This document shows positions 24,301 to 31,929 of a DNA stretch of 64,000 nucleotides, one piece after another (position 1 is the first letter of the stretch; every line of letters begins with the position of its first letter). The position numbers and the translations under genes were made by a program. This DNA comes from Aplectana chamaeleonis (lineage: Eukaryota > Nematoda > Chromadorea > Rhabditida > Cosmocercidae): contig JAPDOI010000154.1 of assembly GCA_029168955.1 (NCBI GenBank), positions 1,181,001-1,245,000 of the forward strand. The letters are read 5' to 3'. The notes beneath the pieces are model-generated. The model ran no database searches and was not told the DNA's origin. It saw only the letters and a list, made by a program, of their open reading frames with translations.

Positions 24301-27300
24301 CAAAATTAGAAGGCAAGTCAGCGATGAAAATGTGGAACAAGACAGGTGAAAGTACACCTCCTTGAGGATCACCGCTTACTGCTGGCTGAATAGTGGAAAA
24401 TGCTGACCCAACCTTGACCTGGAAAGTTCGATCGGTTAAGTATGCTTCGATCCATCTAATTACTACTGGGTGGAACCGCAGCTCCTTGATCTTACGCAAT
24501 AGTTTTTGATGACTCACCCGGTCAAATGCCTTAGCGAAGTCAAAATATATTACATCGCAAGCCCCTTTCTCATCGAGAATCCTAGACCAACTGTTAACAC
24601 ATTCCAACAGATTTGTTTCAACGGACCTACCGTTGACGAACCCATGTTGTGATCTTGGAATTATGTTATTGTTGTCCAAGTGAGAGACAATATGCTTTTT
24701 TCAATTTTTTTTTCGAAAAGCCTACAAAATATAGATGTAATGCTCACAGGCCTATAGTTTCCTGGGTCGCTAGATGGTTCTTTCTTCAAGATAGGGGTTA
24801 CAAAAGAGTGCCTCCACCGAGGAGGCACTTCACCAAACAGCAGCGACTGGTTGAAAATGTAGGCCAATGGATTTGCGATGGCCAAAGCTGTGCCTCTAAT
24901 GAAAGCCCAGGGTATCAATTCAGGTGTAACTGAGAAAGACCTAGGCCAATTCTGCAATGCTTGGTAAATTTCATGCGGCTGAAACCATGGAAAGGATTCC
25001 ATTTGGGTAGCAACATCAGGACGAAAATCGGGAATGCGCCCGTCATCCATTAAATAGACGTTTGCAGAGTGTCTCGCTAAAACTTCAGCTTTGTCGGCTT
25101 AAGCTACAACAATTCCACCTTCATATCGGAGACACTCAATTCCAGTTCTTTCTGAAAGCTTAGAGTTCACGTATCTGAAGAAAGCACTCTTATTGTTAGA
25201 CTCAATTATTGTTTTTTCTACGCTTCTATTGAACTTTTTGAGTTCTTTGTGGAATCTACCTGCAAAGTCATTGTACCCAGCCCAATAGCCAGACAATTTA
25301 GCGTAATTATAAAGACGATCTCTATGCTGTAACATTCTCTCCAGGTGTGGAGGAAGATTACCTAGCTTTGCATGAACTGGAACCCAAGGAGTATACTTAT
25401 CCAAAGCATGTTGTAAAATCTCCATGAACAATTCGACTAAATGACTTTAAGACACATCTATCGAAGTAATCCGGAAATCTCGAAAGGGGCGCTTTGCCCT
25501 CAAAGTTTTCCCCCGCTGGGATGCTTTGAGCGAATAAAGCCGAAAACTTTGGTAAATCGACAAATCAACCTCAGATTCGTGATCAGCGCCCCAAGGAACC
25601 CTCCTGGGAGAATTTTAAGTCAAATCTGAAACATTTTTCCGAAGCGCTTTCAAAATCCCTAACTGATATAAGTCCACCGAACTCCACCGAAAATCCGTAC
25701 AAGTCCCAAATGCTCTCAGTCTGCACAAAGTTTGGGAAATGTGCTTTCACCTAAACTTTGCTCAGAGGGGCTGTTTTGGGCGCTGAACACGATTATGAGG
25801 TCCTTTTCCAGATTTTCGGAAGTTTACTGAGCGTTTTGTAAGGCGCAGAGAGCACGACAGCGACCGTTTTGCGCTTATAACTTCTCAGAGCTAGCGGCTC
25901 GGAACGGGGTACTGCGCAGTTTTACTGTAGATGCCCCAGGGATACTAAAAATGCGATTCTTTTCCGCAGATCCGACATACGCTTTGTATACTTCCCTTGT
26001 GAGTCAAGGAAAATGTCGGAAGCAAGGAAACGGGTTGTGTTGAGAACGGTTCGAAAAGGAGCTACATTGACTTGCTAGGGCAATTATGAAAACAGCGATA
26101 AAAAATTAGAAAACGGAGCATTTGAGAACCCTGAGAACTCACACGGCTCGCCTTGTCGAACACGTCATTTCGCCCAATCATCATCAGATAATACGTGAAC
26201 TGTCTAGCAACAGTGCGATAAAAAAGCAGAGCCTCTTCGAAAACAGGCGACGGCTTAAGAGACTGAAACCACAAATGTCATCAAGTTTCGCGAATACTTC
26301 AAGAAAACTGAGAAAAAGATCAAGAAAACTTATAAATTTCGAAAACCCTTCACTATGTTCAGTTCCCAACGAAGACTAAGGAAAAAAGACAAGGACGTCC
26401 AATGTTACGGGTGGTAGCTTAACTGAAAAATTGTGGAGTCCGTGCGTACTCAGGTACTCGAGGGGTCCTATTCGGCCACGATAGGCTTTCTATTCGGGTA
26501 ACTAGTCGAGTTGAAAGGGACTTTTGCAGCAGCACGTGCTGCTCCGAGGAGCACGTGGCCTGTTCGATAGGACTACGTGGCGCAGAGAAAAAAAACCTTT
26601 GCCGCATCCCCATTTCCCACGCGGCAGCACGTGGCCTTTTCGATAGCAGTACGTGGCGCAGCGAGGGAAAACTTCTGCCGCACCCTATTTTCCACGCCGC
26701 AGCACGTGGCCTGTTCGATAGGACTACGTGGCGCAGAGAGACAAAATCCTTGCCGCGTCCCCGTTTCCCACGCAGCAGCACGTGGCCTGTTCGATAGGAC
26801 TACGTGGCGCTGGGGGCGGGCCCCCACCCCTTCGATGGGAGCGGGTCTCCCCCAACAAGGATACGGTCCAAGCCGCGGCCCGCAGCAGGGGACAGGGATA
26901 TCACTCTCGCCACGGTCGACAGCGAGGGACCTCCCCTCGCTGAGGACCGTGCGGGAGACCCCTTAACGGTTCAAAAATCGTTCAAAAAGTGACTCGTAGT
27001 CACCTTCCAGGAGCAGCCCCGAATGGCAGACTCTCTCTGGGATAGGGGCCCTTATACACGTGCTGTGCCACTGGTACGCACCGGGTCAGTTCTGAAGCGA
27101 TCGATCAACGTGTTAAATCATGGGCATTGTGGCTCGTTCGTCGTCCAAACGTCCTCCATCGTAGTCGAATCAAAAGCGTATCGTGGCGGAGTGGAACGAC
27201 TATGATTGGCGCCATGTGCTTCTCACTTGGACGACGATTAGGCCACGTGGCGCAAGGAAATTACGAGGCCATATCGTCGTCCAACCGCTTTGTAGTCGAG

Positions 27301-29547
27301 TCGAAAGCCTATCGTGGCCGAAAAGAACCCCCCGACTCCCTGAGTAATTGTATCCGCCGGCGATCAATGGATGACTTTGTGAGCGAGCGTGTTGCGACGT
27401 GAGTTCAAGATAAAGGCAGTATTCCAGTTTTCCCCCGCCAAATGGAAAGGCCGGGGCACTTCCAACCATAATGTCGAAGAAACGGCTGAAAACGAGCAAC
27501 TGTTAGTCCCATATGGCCCCAAAGCCTGGAAGTAAAAAGCCCGCCACGCCCACTTCTTCGCTGGCCGTTGAGAAAGTGAGCGGACGAGCATGCCACATCC
27601 AGGTTTCGGGCCGGAATAGGACTAATAGTGCGTCGGTTTTAGCCATTACTTCGACAGTATTGTTATAATGGCCCCAGAACTTCCGATTTCCGTGAAAAAA
27701 AAAACAAATTCGAAAACTGTTTCGATCCTGAACACTGCCCTTAGGACTGACTGCCAGGGTGGCACGTAAGTTCGCGCTCAAAATCAACATTTTGGAAAAC
27801 AAAAAGAAGTCACAAGAGCAGGGTAAAACAAAAACATTGACGGCTCCTGTTTTCCGATTGATTTCCTTCAGATGCATTTCTAAGCAAGTAACACTACATT
27901 GGGGAAGTAAAGTCGGCCCATTTTTCAGGGAAGAATGCAATGAAACGCTCCATGACGGTGTAGATCCTCCTTTTTTGTATAGGGAGCGGCTTTCTGATCA
28001 ATACGATAGATTAGGTATAATTAAAAATTAAACCTTACACAATAAACGAACCTGTAATTCTTCATCCGTATAGAACAGAGGTGTTGTGTAAGAGGAAGGA
28101 AGCACATTCAAATAAGCAGTCCACTTTGAATCCGACTTGACTCGTTGAGCAGAAATAAACAGCGCAAGACCGACATTAGCCATGTTCTGAACTATGACGT
28201 CACTCTCGAAAAGCTTCCTGTGAAAATGGAAATAAGGGGCAACAGAAGCTCGAGAATAATCGCATCTAAGGAAGTCTTACTTTAGGATAGAGGATTTCCT
28301 CGCGAGATCGACGGAGATCATAGCATGTCGGGGTACGCTTAGGCAACGATCGCTCTGAGAAATGTCCCTGAAATGAAGAGTTGGAACATTAGCACTCCAA
28401 AATCCATTCATATCGCATATGTCGATGATCGCAAAAAGCTTTTGATCGGATGAAATTCCACTAAAACATCTCAGACTCTTGTTCAGCATTACGCTCCACA
28501 GTTCCTTAAAGGCACAGTCCAAGCTTAGGGGTAATGTTTGAAATAATATTCCGGCCGCTGTGTCCTGCCTCCCTGCCAAGCGCGAAATCTCAACTCGCTC
28601 AATAAAGCGAGGAAAAAGTCGACCACGCCCCCTTGAAAGAAAATATGGGTGACGCCCACCGACAAGTTTTCGATCTTAATAGGGAAAAGAAACGCGATTG
28701 ATTTTATTCAAAAACTATGTTCTTCCGCTTGTTTTCGGTCTGGATTTATACTGGGACCTGCTTCAGAATTATGGCTGCGAATAACGAGAAAAAACAGGCT
28801 CGAGACAACTCGTCCGCGAACTTCTCGCCGTTCATTATCAGAATCTTTTAGGGGCCATAACTCCGTTAGTAGTGAATTCTGAGCGATTCTGAGCACACCA
28901 TTGTGATCAGCGTACAATTTTCTCTAAGATAAGCAAGAAAACAAAAATTCGATTCTGAGGTTGGACCGTGTCTTTAAGCAAAAAACCGCAGTAAACGCAA
29001 CATCTGTGCAATTCAATTAGTAAGCCGCAAAGCAGCTGTAATATCACATTTTGGAAGCGGAGCGATTATTTCTCAATGTATACTATTATACCTTTTCACC
29101 GAGCAACAACTCGGTTTCTGTGATAATGATACTATTACAGCTCGACGCGGCTTACTAATTGAACGGCACGGACCACACAATCGAAACTGATCGCAGCAAG
29201 CACGGGCACTGAGTATGCGCCAACATGCGAGGAGGTTGAGGCAAGGAAACCACAACTGACGATGCGATCCTCGTTGACTGCATGAAGAAGAAAACTCCGA
29301 GAAAAAACCCACTTTTCAGATAAGAGTCCCAGACCACTAACGTCGTCGCACTTGCGCACGGTGACCCCATAACGTTTAATTCCAATTTGGTCAGCCCAAG
29401 CCATGAAAGCCGCAATGTCCTTTTCTGATCTGAAAATAAACTATTGTTTTCCTTTATTGGCAACTCACACTGAGAAATTGAGGATATATTGGCTATTATA
29501 GGGTGATAGGAGGGCGTACGTACTCCAACACTGGGAGAGGTCATCTT
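6197..29547 (-). CDS. SETD3: SETD3-like actin-histidine N-methyltransferase gene, eight exons recognised, C-terminus not found
   Basis: SETD3 transfers a methyl group from S-adenosylmethionine to a histidine of actin (His73), in the cytoplasm. Eight minus-strand exons encode about 326 residues that follow human SETD3 collinearly: pre-SET region, split SET domain with its iSET insert, the NH motif (DMANHE) and the FYG catalytic-tyrosine motif. Phases fit at every assigned junction, and donors and acceptors are GT/AG. Exons: 29469-29547 (tentative), 29313-29429, 28281-28367, 28052-28217, 26143-26262, 6911-7072, 6442-6549, 6197-6335. The first exons and the Rubisco-LSMT-type substrate-binding domain are missing. 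They may lie outside the window, in unread introns, or be lost. No stop or frameshift is seen in these exons, so the gene may be live despite a 19-kb intron. Confusion with another LSMT-type SET protein is possible but less likely. Confidence 0.85.
6442..6549 (-). CDS. SETD3: SETD3-like exon: NH motif of the SET domain
   Basis: A 108-base, phase-0 exon, preceded by a GATTCAG acceptor and followed by a GTAGCA donor. It encodes ALIPMLDMANHE and an acidic, cysteine-containing loop (YCSESDC). This aligns with human ALIPLWDMCNH and its loop. The Asn-His pair that contacts S-adenosylmethionine is conserved. The Trp just before Asp in human SETD3 is Leu here. Confidence 0.9.
6911..7072 (-). CDS. SETD3: SETD3-like exon: iSET region with the RxNxIP motif
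   Basis: A 162-base, phase-0 exon, acceptor GCTCTTTCAG and donor GTGAGT. It encodes FSLYRWSVGTVTTRINLIP, matching human YEDYRWAVSSVMTRQNQIP. The Asn in the RxN motif corresponds to the residue that human SETD3 uses to hold the target histidine. Its upstream partner exon lies 19 kb away, beyond nested retroelements. Confidence 0.9.
7530..7621 (+). pseudogene. CR1 retrotransposon RT fragment (part 1 of 4)
   Basis: The reading ISESQHGFQKKKSTVTAMLH matches the RT segment before the catalytic palm in CR1-clade elements (SQHGF..grST). It is cut by the TIR element at 7622 and resumes at 8190. Confidence 0.65.
7622..8189. mobile_element. 568-base TIR element inserted in CR1
   Basis: Terminal inverted repeats of about 26 bases start ATTCACT and share CAGTGTTCACGAT. 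The left arm is at 7622-7648 and the right arm at 8163-8189. The CR1 reading is continuous when it is removed. No transposase is seen, so it is non-autonomous. Related terminal words occur near 2119, 27733 and 58553. A target duplication was not clear. Confidence 0.6.
8190..8942 (+). pseudogene. CR1 retrotransposon RT fragment (part 2 of 4)
   Basis: It encodes VDFSKAFDRVSH, the RT palm motif A of CR1 elements, then a FADDS version of the YADD box, and the region ending LLNAYKTNVRPHLEYGTEIY. Several stops and shifts interrupt it. It stops inside the C-terminal domain at the GAA-type tail of copy A1, and the same frame resumes at 12401. Confidence 0.75.
8983..10329 (-). pseudogene. A1 RT palm and C-terminal zinc finger
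   Basis: About 448 codons are open: ALDLTKAFDSVN (palm motif A), GVPQGGVLSPALFS, VLYADDITIM (catalytic YADD), then a C-terminal CPDCGAPGHDTAHLFMCP finger and a final block shared by all family A and B copies. The catalytic residues are intact but the reading is out of frame with the upstream half. Confidence 0.85.
10335..11990 (-). pseudogene. A1 endonuclease and RT N-terminal half
   Basis: Endonuclease motifs QETKLSP, GDFNAH and SSDHIPVF are present, followed by RT up to GFGKLHSTTTALLEI. The endonuclease is split between two frames near 11390-11640, and another break falls near 10330-10340, before ALDLTKAFDSVN. The copy therefore cannot make a full protein without corrections. The homologous region of A2 confirms the domain order. 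Confidence 0.8.
12020..12366 (-). pseudogene. A1 N-terminal 2A-like motif and PHD-type zinc finger
   Basis: The frame carries RAGVERNPGP, close to the 2A consensus D(V/I)ExNPGP, directly followed by a cysteine-rich finger (CATC...CFGC...WVHFSC...CVLC). In 2A peptides the ribosome skips the Gly-Pro bond. This frame has no ATG: it opens from a GTG, and the only upstream ATG (in GAGATGTCG) is in another frame. A six-for-twelve base change near 12025-12036 adds an in-frame TAA before the endonuclease. Confidence 0.75.
12401..12745 (+). pseudogene. CR1 retrotransposon C-terminus (part 3 of 4)
   Basis: It encodes RRKKFDLLMVYKILFGYVGL and a tail ending ILNQYLMT, the usual CR1 C-terminal block. One in-frame TAG lies near 12467. 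The ORF is cut by BEL just before its end: beyond the BEL element the reading adds three codons and a stop. Confidence 0.75.
12746..13633 (+). repeat. BEL 5' LTR (888 bases)
   Basis: It differs from the 3' LTR by single substitutions scattered along its length and by lacking a 3-base repeat unit near 13050. A TATA-like TATATAT near 13322 could serve the promoter. No AATAAA is seen. Confidence 0.95.
13634..13651 (+). promoter_or_regulatory. BEL primer-binding site, tRNA-Gly type
   Basis: TGGTGCATCCGGCCGCAG directly follows the LTR. It resembles the complement of a tRNA-Gly(GCC) 3' end including CCA (TGGTGCATCGGCCGGG), with 9 perfect bases at the primer terminus. Confidence 0.75.
13652..14282 (+). 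other. BEL untranslated leader
   Basis: About 630 bases separate the primer site from the gag ATG. A donor-like AGGTAAGTCC near 13766 and an acceptor-like CTCTTTACAG ending near 14241 could define a leader intron. This is inference from splice-site shape only. Confidence 0.4.
14283..16736 (+). CDS. BEL gag-protease ORF, 817 codons
   Basis: The first ATG of the frame gives a protein starting MTSIGILKTDL. It has a gag capsid region, then zinc knuckles near residues 404-450 (CCFCKSPNHRSMQC, CWKCLSGSHRSRDC and a third, CRVC...C, less regular), an Arg/Ser-rich stretch, and an aspartic protease with LLDSGAQ near residue 641. It ends at TAG 16734-16736. Pol is in the -1 frame, and the pol reading can be traced back to a run of six C at 16656-16661. 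That run could be the shift site or simply a mutation. Confidence 0.9.
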   Translation: MTSIGILKTDLTRAIIALEVAKSTMPAHQLQPFDTRVEDKRRCLEDRKQAIESHLAAIRVALRHVQERRQLLLSYVGESSNPSEDGEAHANFVHESRVDDVLLEAQSLMTTLNENLNTTNMLIESCRQTAMTDVTLNTTVREESNEHVAATPSVNQQPAISAFSQPPNTAFLYPTGFPGGMGGCATPPQQQPYSPLQLAKLTLEPFSGDITQFRRFWCAFEIAVHSNFAIAPAHKFLYLQNLLKSEAQVVLQDLDPDECDYYTLVEAFKARYDRPHKTRVTLHQQLQQIPPASNVGTDLRKTWFRVKGILQGLNKYENFRNVLPVLDAAKNKFPAEIRQKLHDLEFQSDADFDMDQVMQKLDRIIASKEKYDDSVALSDSISVNIQHPQRSTSRSKSPTGRNSPVECCFCKSPNHRSMQCYLDVPVSVRRNIVQLRDLCWKCLSGSHRSRDCNSSACRVCGGDHHVLLCRHDTQGPRDRRVSSSERYGHSDRRCRDRQRHRSPSDRYSSRSPVRRDDRTRERSRSSPSRPPSRDRYQSGRSYQSNRPYGTRPQSPSRVSIHSPVRERSNSPNLRRNSYPAQYHVLSSDEEAEQLQMLYSSISNIGSSTVAPRKSHPSLMLVTARAMNCVTARLEDVILLLDSGAQKSFICSGTAQRLGLQSTDSKPRTFVGFGGCQTTEVSGIVQVSWVDLLDRYFSVELTTKDVLTFAQHPPCLSDNEVEFIQHHELGLPSCGSEPVLPDILIGIDHFWDIVSAETPICLPSGMVLSHSRFGTVVSGSQNFRQRLQQAWKPPLSTPSETPILMTTQQSSAFGRSTQ
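16657..20185 (+). pseudogene. BEL pol (RT, RNase H, integrase), interrupted
   Basis: RT has the motif YVDNVILG in place of the usual YVDD. RNase H acidic residues are visible in GDASQR, RAELLAAL and FSDSQIVLHW. Integrase has its HHCC zinc region and a DDE core (VGVDYLGPL, VYSDNSTTF, GGFYERMV). In-frame stops occur at 16781-16783 (TAA), 16814-16816 (TAA) and 19430-19432 (TGA), so the copy is defective unless bypassed. Pol is continuous in one frame otherwise, to the stop at 20183-20185. Confidence 0.9.
20186..22320 (+). other. BEL 3' non-coding region
   Basis: The 2.1 kb between pol and the 3' LTR holds only short open stretches with no envelope-like features (no convincing signal peptide or membrane anchor). 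A clear polypurine tract next to the LTR is not visible: the last bases are TGGCCCCCAG. Confidence 0.6.
22321..23211 (+). repeat. BEL 3' LTR (891 bases)
   Basis: Near-identical to the 5' LTR, with an extra AAC unit near 22627. It is followed by the target duplication ACTAG at 23212-23216. Confidence 0.95.
23217..23276 (+). pseudogene. CR1 end of ORF and 3' UTR (part 4 of 4)
   Basis: Joined across the BEL element and its ACTAG duplication, the CR1 frame reads ...LMTRDV and then stops. The short remainder runs into the TTAGA repeats that belong to the opposing CR1 at 23277. Confidence 0.6.
23277..25435 (-). pseudogene. CR1 retrotransposon, 5'-truncated, minus strand
   Basis: On the minus strand it encodes a linker, then RT with FDFAKAFDRVSHQ (motif A), GDPQGGVLSP and QYADDLKL (catalytic box), and the CR1 C-terminal block ending near 23452. 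It ends with an ATCTAATCTAAT tail at about 23277-23297. Stops fall after the YADD box near 24245 and near 24660, and the linker is in separate frames, so it is dead. It lies tail-to-tail with the plus-strand CR1. Confidence 0.85.
25436..26142. other. intronic sequence beside the SETD3-like exon
   Basis: No coding sequence is recognised. Bases 25875-26010 are an inverted copy of the dispersed repeat at 7150-7370, sharing ACAAGGGAAGTATACAAAGC and CAGTACCCCG. Confidence 0.5.
26143..26262 (-). CDS. SETD3: SETD3-like exon: helical iSET segment
   Basis: A 120-base, phase-0 exon, acceptor GGTTTCAG and donor GTGAGT. It encodes the segment with FEEALLFYRTVARQFTYYL, matching the human VFSQYKNTARQYAYFYKVI region. 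It splices in phase to 28052-28217 upstream and 6911-7072 downstream. Confidence 0.85.
26437..27350. mobile_element. inverted-repeat element containing a 76-base minisatellite
   Basis: The two ends (26437-26495 and 27300-27350) are inverted copies sharing TCGGCCACGATAGGCTTT and ACTCAGG. The interior is GC-rich with no transposase, so it looks non-autonomous. It lies in an intron of the SETD3-like gene. Exact termini and a target duplication were not resolved. Confidence 0.45.
26553..26815 (+). repeat. minisatellite, about 3.5 units of 75-76 bases
   Basis: Units begin ACGTGGCCTGTTCGATAG at 26553, 26629, 26704 and 26780. The last unit is partial. Confidence 0.85.
27351..28051. other. intronic sequence of the SETD3-like gene
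   Basis: No exon or family was recognised. A GAACACTGCCCTTAG word near 27733 resembles the terminal repeat of the TIR element at 7622-8189. Confidence 0.4.
28052..28217 (-). CDS. SETD3: SETD3-like exon: MANVGLAL...LPSSYTTPL segment
   Basis: A 166-base exon, acceptor TTTTCACAG and donor GTTCGT. It encodes MANVGLALFISAQR and LNVLPSSYTTPLFY, matching human MGNIALAFHLLCERA and IQTLPSEYDTPLYF. This is one of the clearest matches to SETD3 itself, as opposed to other SET proteins. Confidence 0.92.
28281..28367 (-). CDS. SETD3: SETD3-like exon: VPR motif
   Basis: An 87-base exon, acceptor TCATTTCAG and donor GTAAGA. It encodes DRCLSVPRHAMISVDLARKS, matching human ELFLWVPRKLLMTVESAKNS. A 63-base intron separates it from the next exon, and the joined codon is Lys in phase. 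Confidence 0.9.
28368..29312. other. intron of the SETD3-like gene
   Basis: The 945-base intron separates two matched exons (acceptor TCATTTCAG, donor GTGGGT). I see no further exon or repeat family inside. Confidence 0.6.
29313..29429 (-). CDS. SETD3: SETD3-like exon: start of SET domain
   Basis: A 117-base exon, acceptor TTTATTTTCAG and donor GTGGGT. It encodes FMAWADQIGIKRYGVTVRKC and GLGLLSEK, matching the human LMKWASENGASVEGF...GFGLRATRD region. The final codon is completed by the next exon, giving LLSEKDIS. Confidence 0.88.
29469..29547 (-). CDS. tentative SETD3-like exon upstream of the SET domain
   Basis: A donor CAGT|GTGAGT at 29469 and an acceptor candidate AACTCCAG beyond 29547 define it, with a 39-base intron to the next exon. 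The in-phase reading ends ...SQYILNFSV and then joins SEKDIAAF. Family similarity here is weak, so the start and even the identity are uncertain. Nothing further 5' could be assigned. Confidence 0.45.
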
Positions 29548-30367
29548 CTGGAGTTATCCGGAGGATCTACTGCTATCAGTTGTATATGAACGGTAACTGT
29601 GCCAATGCCAAACGCTTGCCAACTCGTTTGGGACAATAATCTGTCCCAAACGAGTTGGCAAGCGGAGAGTCCGAAAAAGCATCGCTCCCTCTGCGTCTCT
29701 GATGGGCGCGAAACGTACGCAAAACACGCACGCGTCGCAGCATTGCTTCGCAGCGCACCTTTTGCGTTGCATTCGCTCAAAATGCTCGTGAGGCACCCGT
29801 CAGAGTCGGTGGATCTACTGAGTCCCACCGGGCCGATACGCACCGATTTCGTGGGAGACGGGTGCAAAAAAATCAAACCCACTGAGTCCGACTGCAACCG
29901 TTTTCTTGCGACCGCAATCCCCCCGGTCGATACTGATGGTTCTCATGCGTACAAGGGGGCAATGCACCGACTGAGTCCCACTGAGTCCCACCCGAAACCA
30001 CCCTCACCCCACCCGCTCGATATAGGAGTTTCTCACGTGATTTGGGTGCATTTTCTTTGGCCGACTGCGACCTGCCGAGTCCCGTCGTATTCCCGACTTT
30101 CGTCGTCTGCGCTCTGCCCCACCTACTGCTGCCGCTGACTATCGATTGCGTGTTTCGCAAAGGAACTGGTTGGCGCTGGAGGCAAACGGACTCAGTCGGA
30201 CTCAGCAGGGTTTTCGACCAAGTCTGACGGGGACCTGATACTCACTTTTGATGCTGATATGTACTCTTCCTTACGTGACAAGTAATGCAGTCCAGGAAAT
30301 GGATAACAGCTAGGAGGACACTAGGAATTCTGTTTTTGGATTACGGTAAGACAGATGCTGTGTCGCG
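29548..30367. repeat. repeat-rich stretch with a perfect 23-base hairpin
   Basis: Bases 29613-29635 and 29642-29664 are perfect inverted arms around a 6-base loop. The sequence at 29665-29725 (CTCCCTCTGCGTCTCTGAT region) recurs inverted at about 30888-30945. Repeated GACTCAGTGGG-like words occur at 29810-30215. No protein is recognised. Confidence 0.5.
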
Positions 30368-30892
30368 TACAGTTCACCGCAATGTTAAAAGGCTATGGTG
30401 CGGTTGCGGTCAGCACACTAACACCACGGTAGAAAACCTGGCGCTTTGCCAGATTTCGTCATCGATCGATAACACAGCTGATATTCTGGATGAGTTACGA
30501 GTTTTGTTATTTTTTTTTGTTTGTTTCTGCTTTGTTTTTCTTTCTGACTCTTAATATTGCGATAGGTGATTTTTCCTAGGGCGTGAAGGGAGTTTGTCTC
30601 TTTTTCAATTTTAAAAGTGAATTTTAAAAAAACACTACCAAGCCTAAACAAACGACAAATCCCTCTTATAAACTAAGAAAAGCCTCTATTCGCGAAACTA
30701 GAGGAGTCAGAAATACAAAATAAAGCAGAAAAAAGCGTGAAAAAAAAGTAAAATCGTCACTCACCCAGAATATCAGCTGTGCTGTCGATCAATGACGAAA
30801 TCTGGCAAAGCGCCAGGTTTTCCACCGCAGTGTTAGTGTGTTGACCGCAACCGAACCATGGCCTTTTAACATTGCTGTAAACTGTACGTGAT
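30368..30892. mobile_element. foldback element with about 125-base terminal inverted repeats
   Basis: Arms at about 30368-30497 and 30761-30892 are inverted copies, sharing TGGCGCTTTGCCAGATTTCG (right arm inverted). The roughly 260-base interior is AT-rich and non-coding. It is a non-autonomous TIR or foldback element. No target duplication was resolved. Confidence 0.7.
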
Positions 30893-31341
30893 TTGCGTAC
30901 GTTGCGCCTTCGTCAGTGATGCAGAGGGAGCGCTGTTTCTTTGGACTCTCCGCTTGCTAACTCTTTTAGGACAGAGTATACCTTCCCATTGGGACAGACT
31001 ATACCCCGCGTTCTCAAATACAGACCACTGGTTCATAACATTGATCCCAAAAACCGGCAAATCTTATCTCCAAGCTTTCGCCAACTCCCAGAGCGTTAAA
31101 TGGATCATAGATAAGTTTGTATGGCGGGGTTTAAAGCTCAACACTAAAAAGCGTTCGGTGCGTCGGTTGAGTAGTAGCGAATGACCGAAAATAATCAAAC
31201 AGTGGAAGTGTAAGGCGAAGGACGGGGGATGAGAACCGTCGGTAATGTTACAAAACTTAGGTCCTGAACGAAGTAAGGTCTTGGTCGCTGCGCAAACTTG
31301 GTTTGTGTTATAAAAAATATTAGGATGAAACCTTAAAATCA

Positions 31342-31587
31342 GGAGGCTTGAGCGAAGACACAAGTCAAGGTGATCTAGTAGATCGGAGGGAATACGACCG
31401 GGCAGACTTCGTATTGCTCATGGGGAACAAGTGCGACACAACAGACAACAAGCGAATCAACCGCAACGTGACACGCAGCGCGGGAGCTGGCAGAGGGTTC
31501 GCGAACCATGAGTGGGAGCACACATCTGTCAATTACCCTTCAGATGATCTTCTGCTAACTAATGTGTCAACTGTGCTCTCAGCAGGT
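31342..31587 (+). CDS. possible exon with a Ras-like NKCD motif
   Basis: Between an acceptor-like TTAAAATCAG and a donor AG|GTAAGG, one frame stays open and reads FVLLMGNKCDTTD...EWEHTS. This resembles the G4 (NKxD) and G5 regions of a small GTPase. The rest does not align well, and no neighbouring exons were found. It may be a chance match or a fragment. Confidence 0.25.
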
Positions 31588-31929
31588 AAGGCTATAAGGA
31601 GCCTCATCTTGTTAAGATCGTTGTTGCCCATACGGGGCTGATTCAGGATGAGAGTTCGAATCACTCCCTGAGTGATCACAATAAGGAGAACCATCTCGTA
31701 ACATGACGGTGATTTCATCATTTCGTTGCTCCTCCCTCGCCACCAGCTATGTTTACTGGATTTCCAAGTAAAGACGCCAATCTTGTCGAACAGCAAAGGC
31801 ATAATCTTTGTCGTGGATTCCATCATAACTCGCAACAGCGATGATTTTGAGCGCATGCATCTCTACCGAAATAAGCCTGCTTGAGAAACCGGACTGCCGA
31901 GATGTCGTACGTTCGTGCCGTGGTAGTGT

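Larger units (their letters stand above)
7073..26142 (-). other. 19-kb intron of the SETD3-like gene packed with nested mobile elements
   Basis: The GTGAGT donor abuts 26143 and the CTTTCAG acceptor abuts 7072, giving 19,070 bases. It contains a plus-strand CR1, a TIR element, non-LTR copy A1, a BEL/Pao element and a minus-strand CR1. Near the two ends (7150-7370 plus, 25875-26010 minus) lie inverted copies of a dispersed repeat that includes ACAAGGGAAGTATACAAAGC. Confidence 0.75.

Noticed and set aside
26419..26966. Arg-rich frames on both strands
   Set aside because: They are translations of the 76-base minisatellite.
29599..30138. 179-codon plus-strand frame
   Set aside because: It crosses a perfect hairpin and repeats, opens antisense to similar-length frames, and has no family match.
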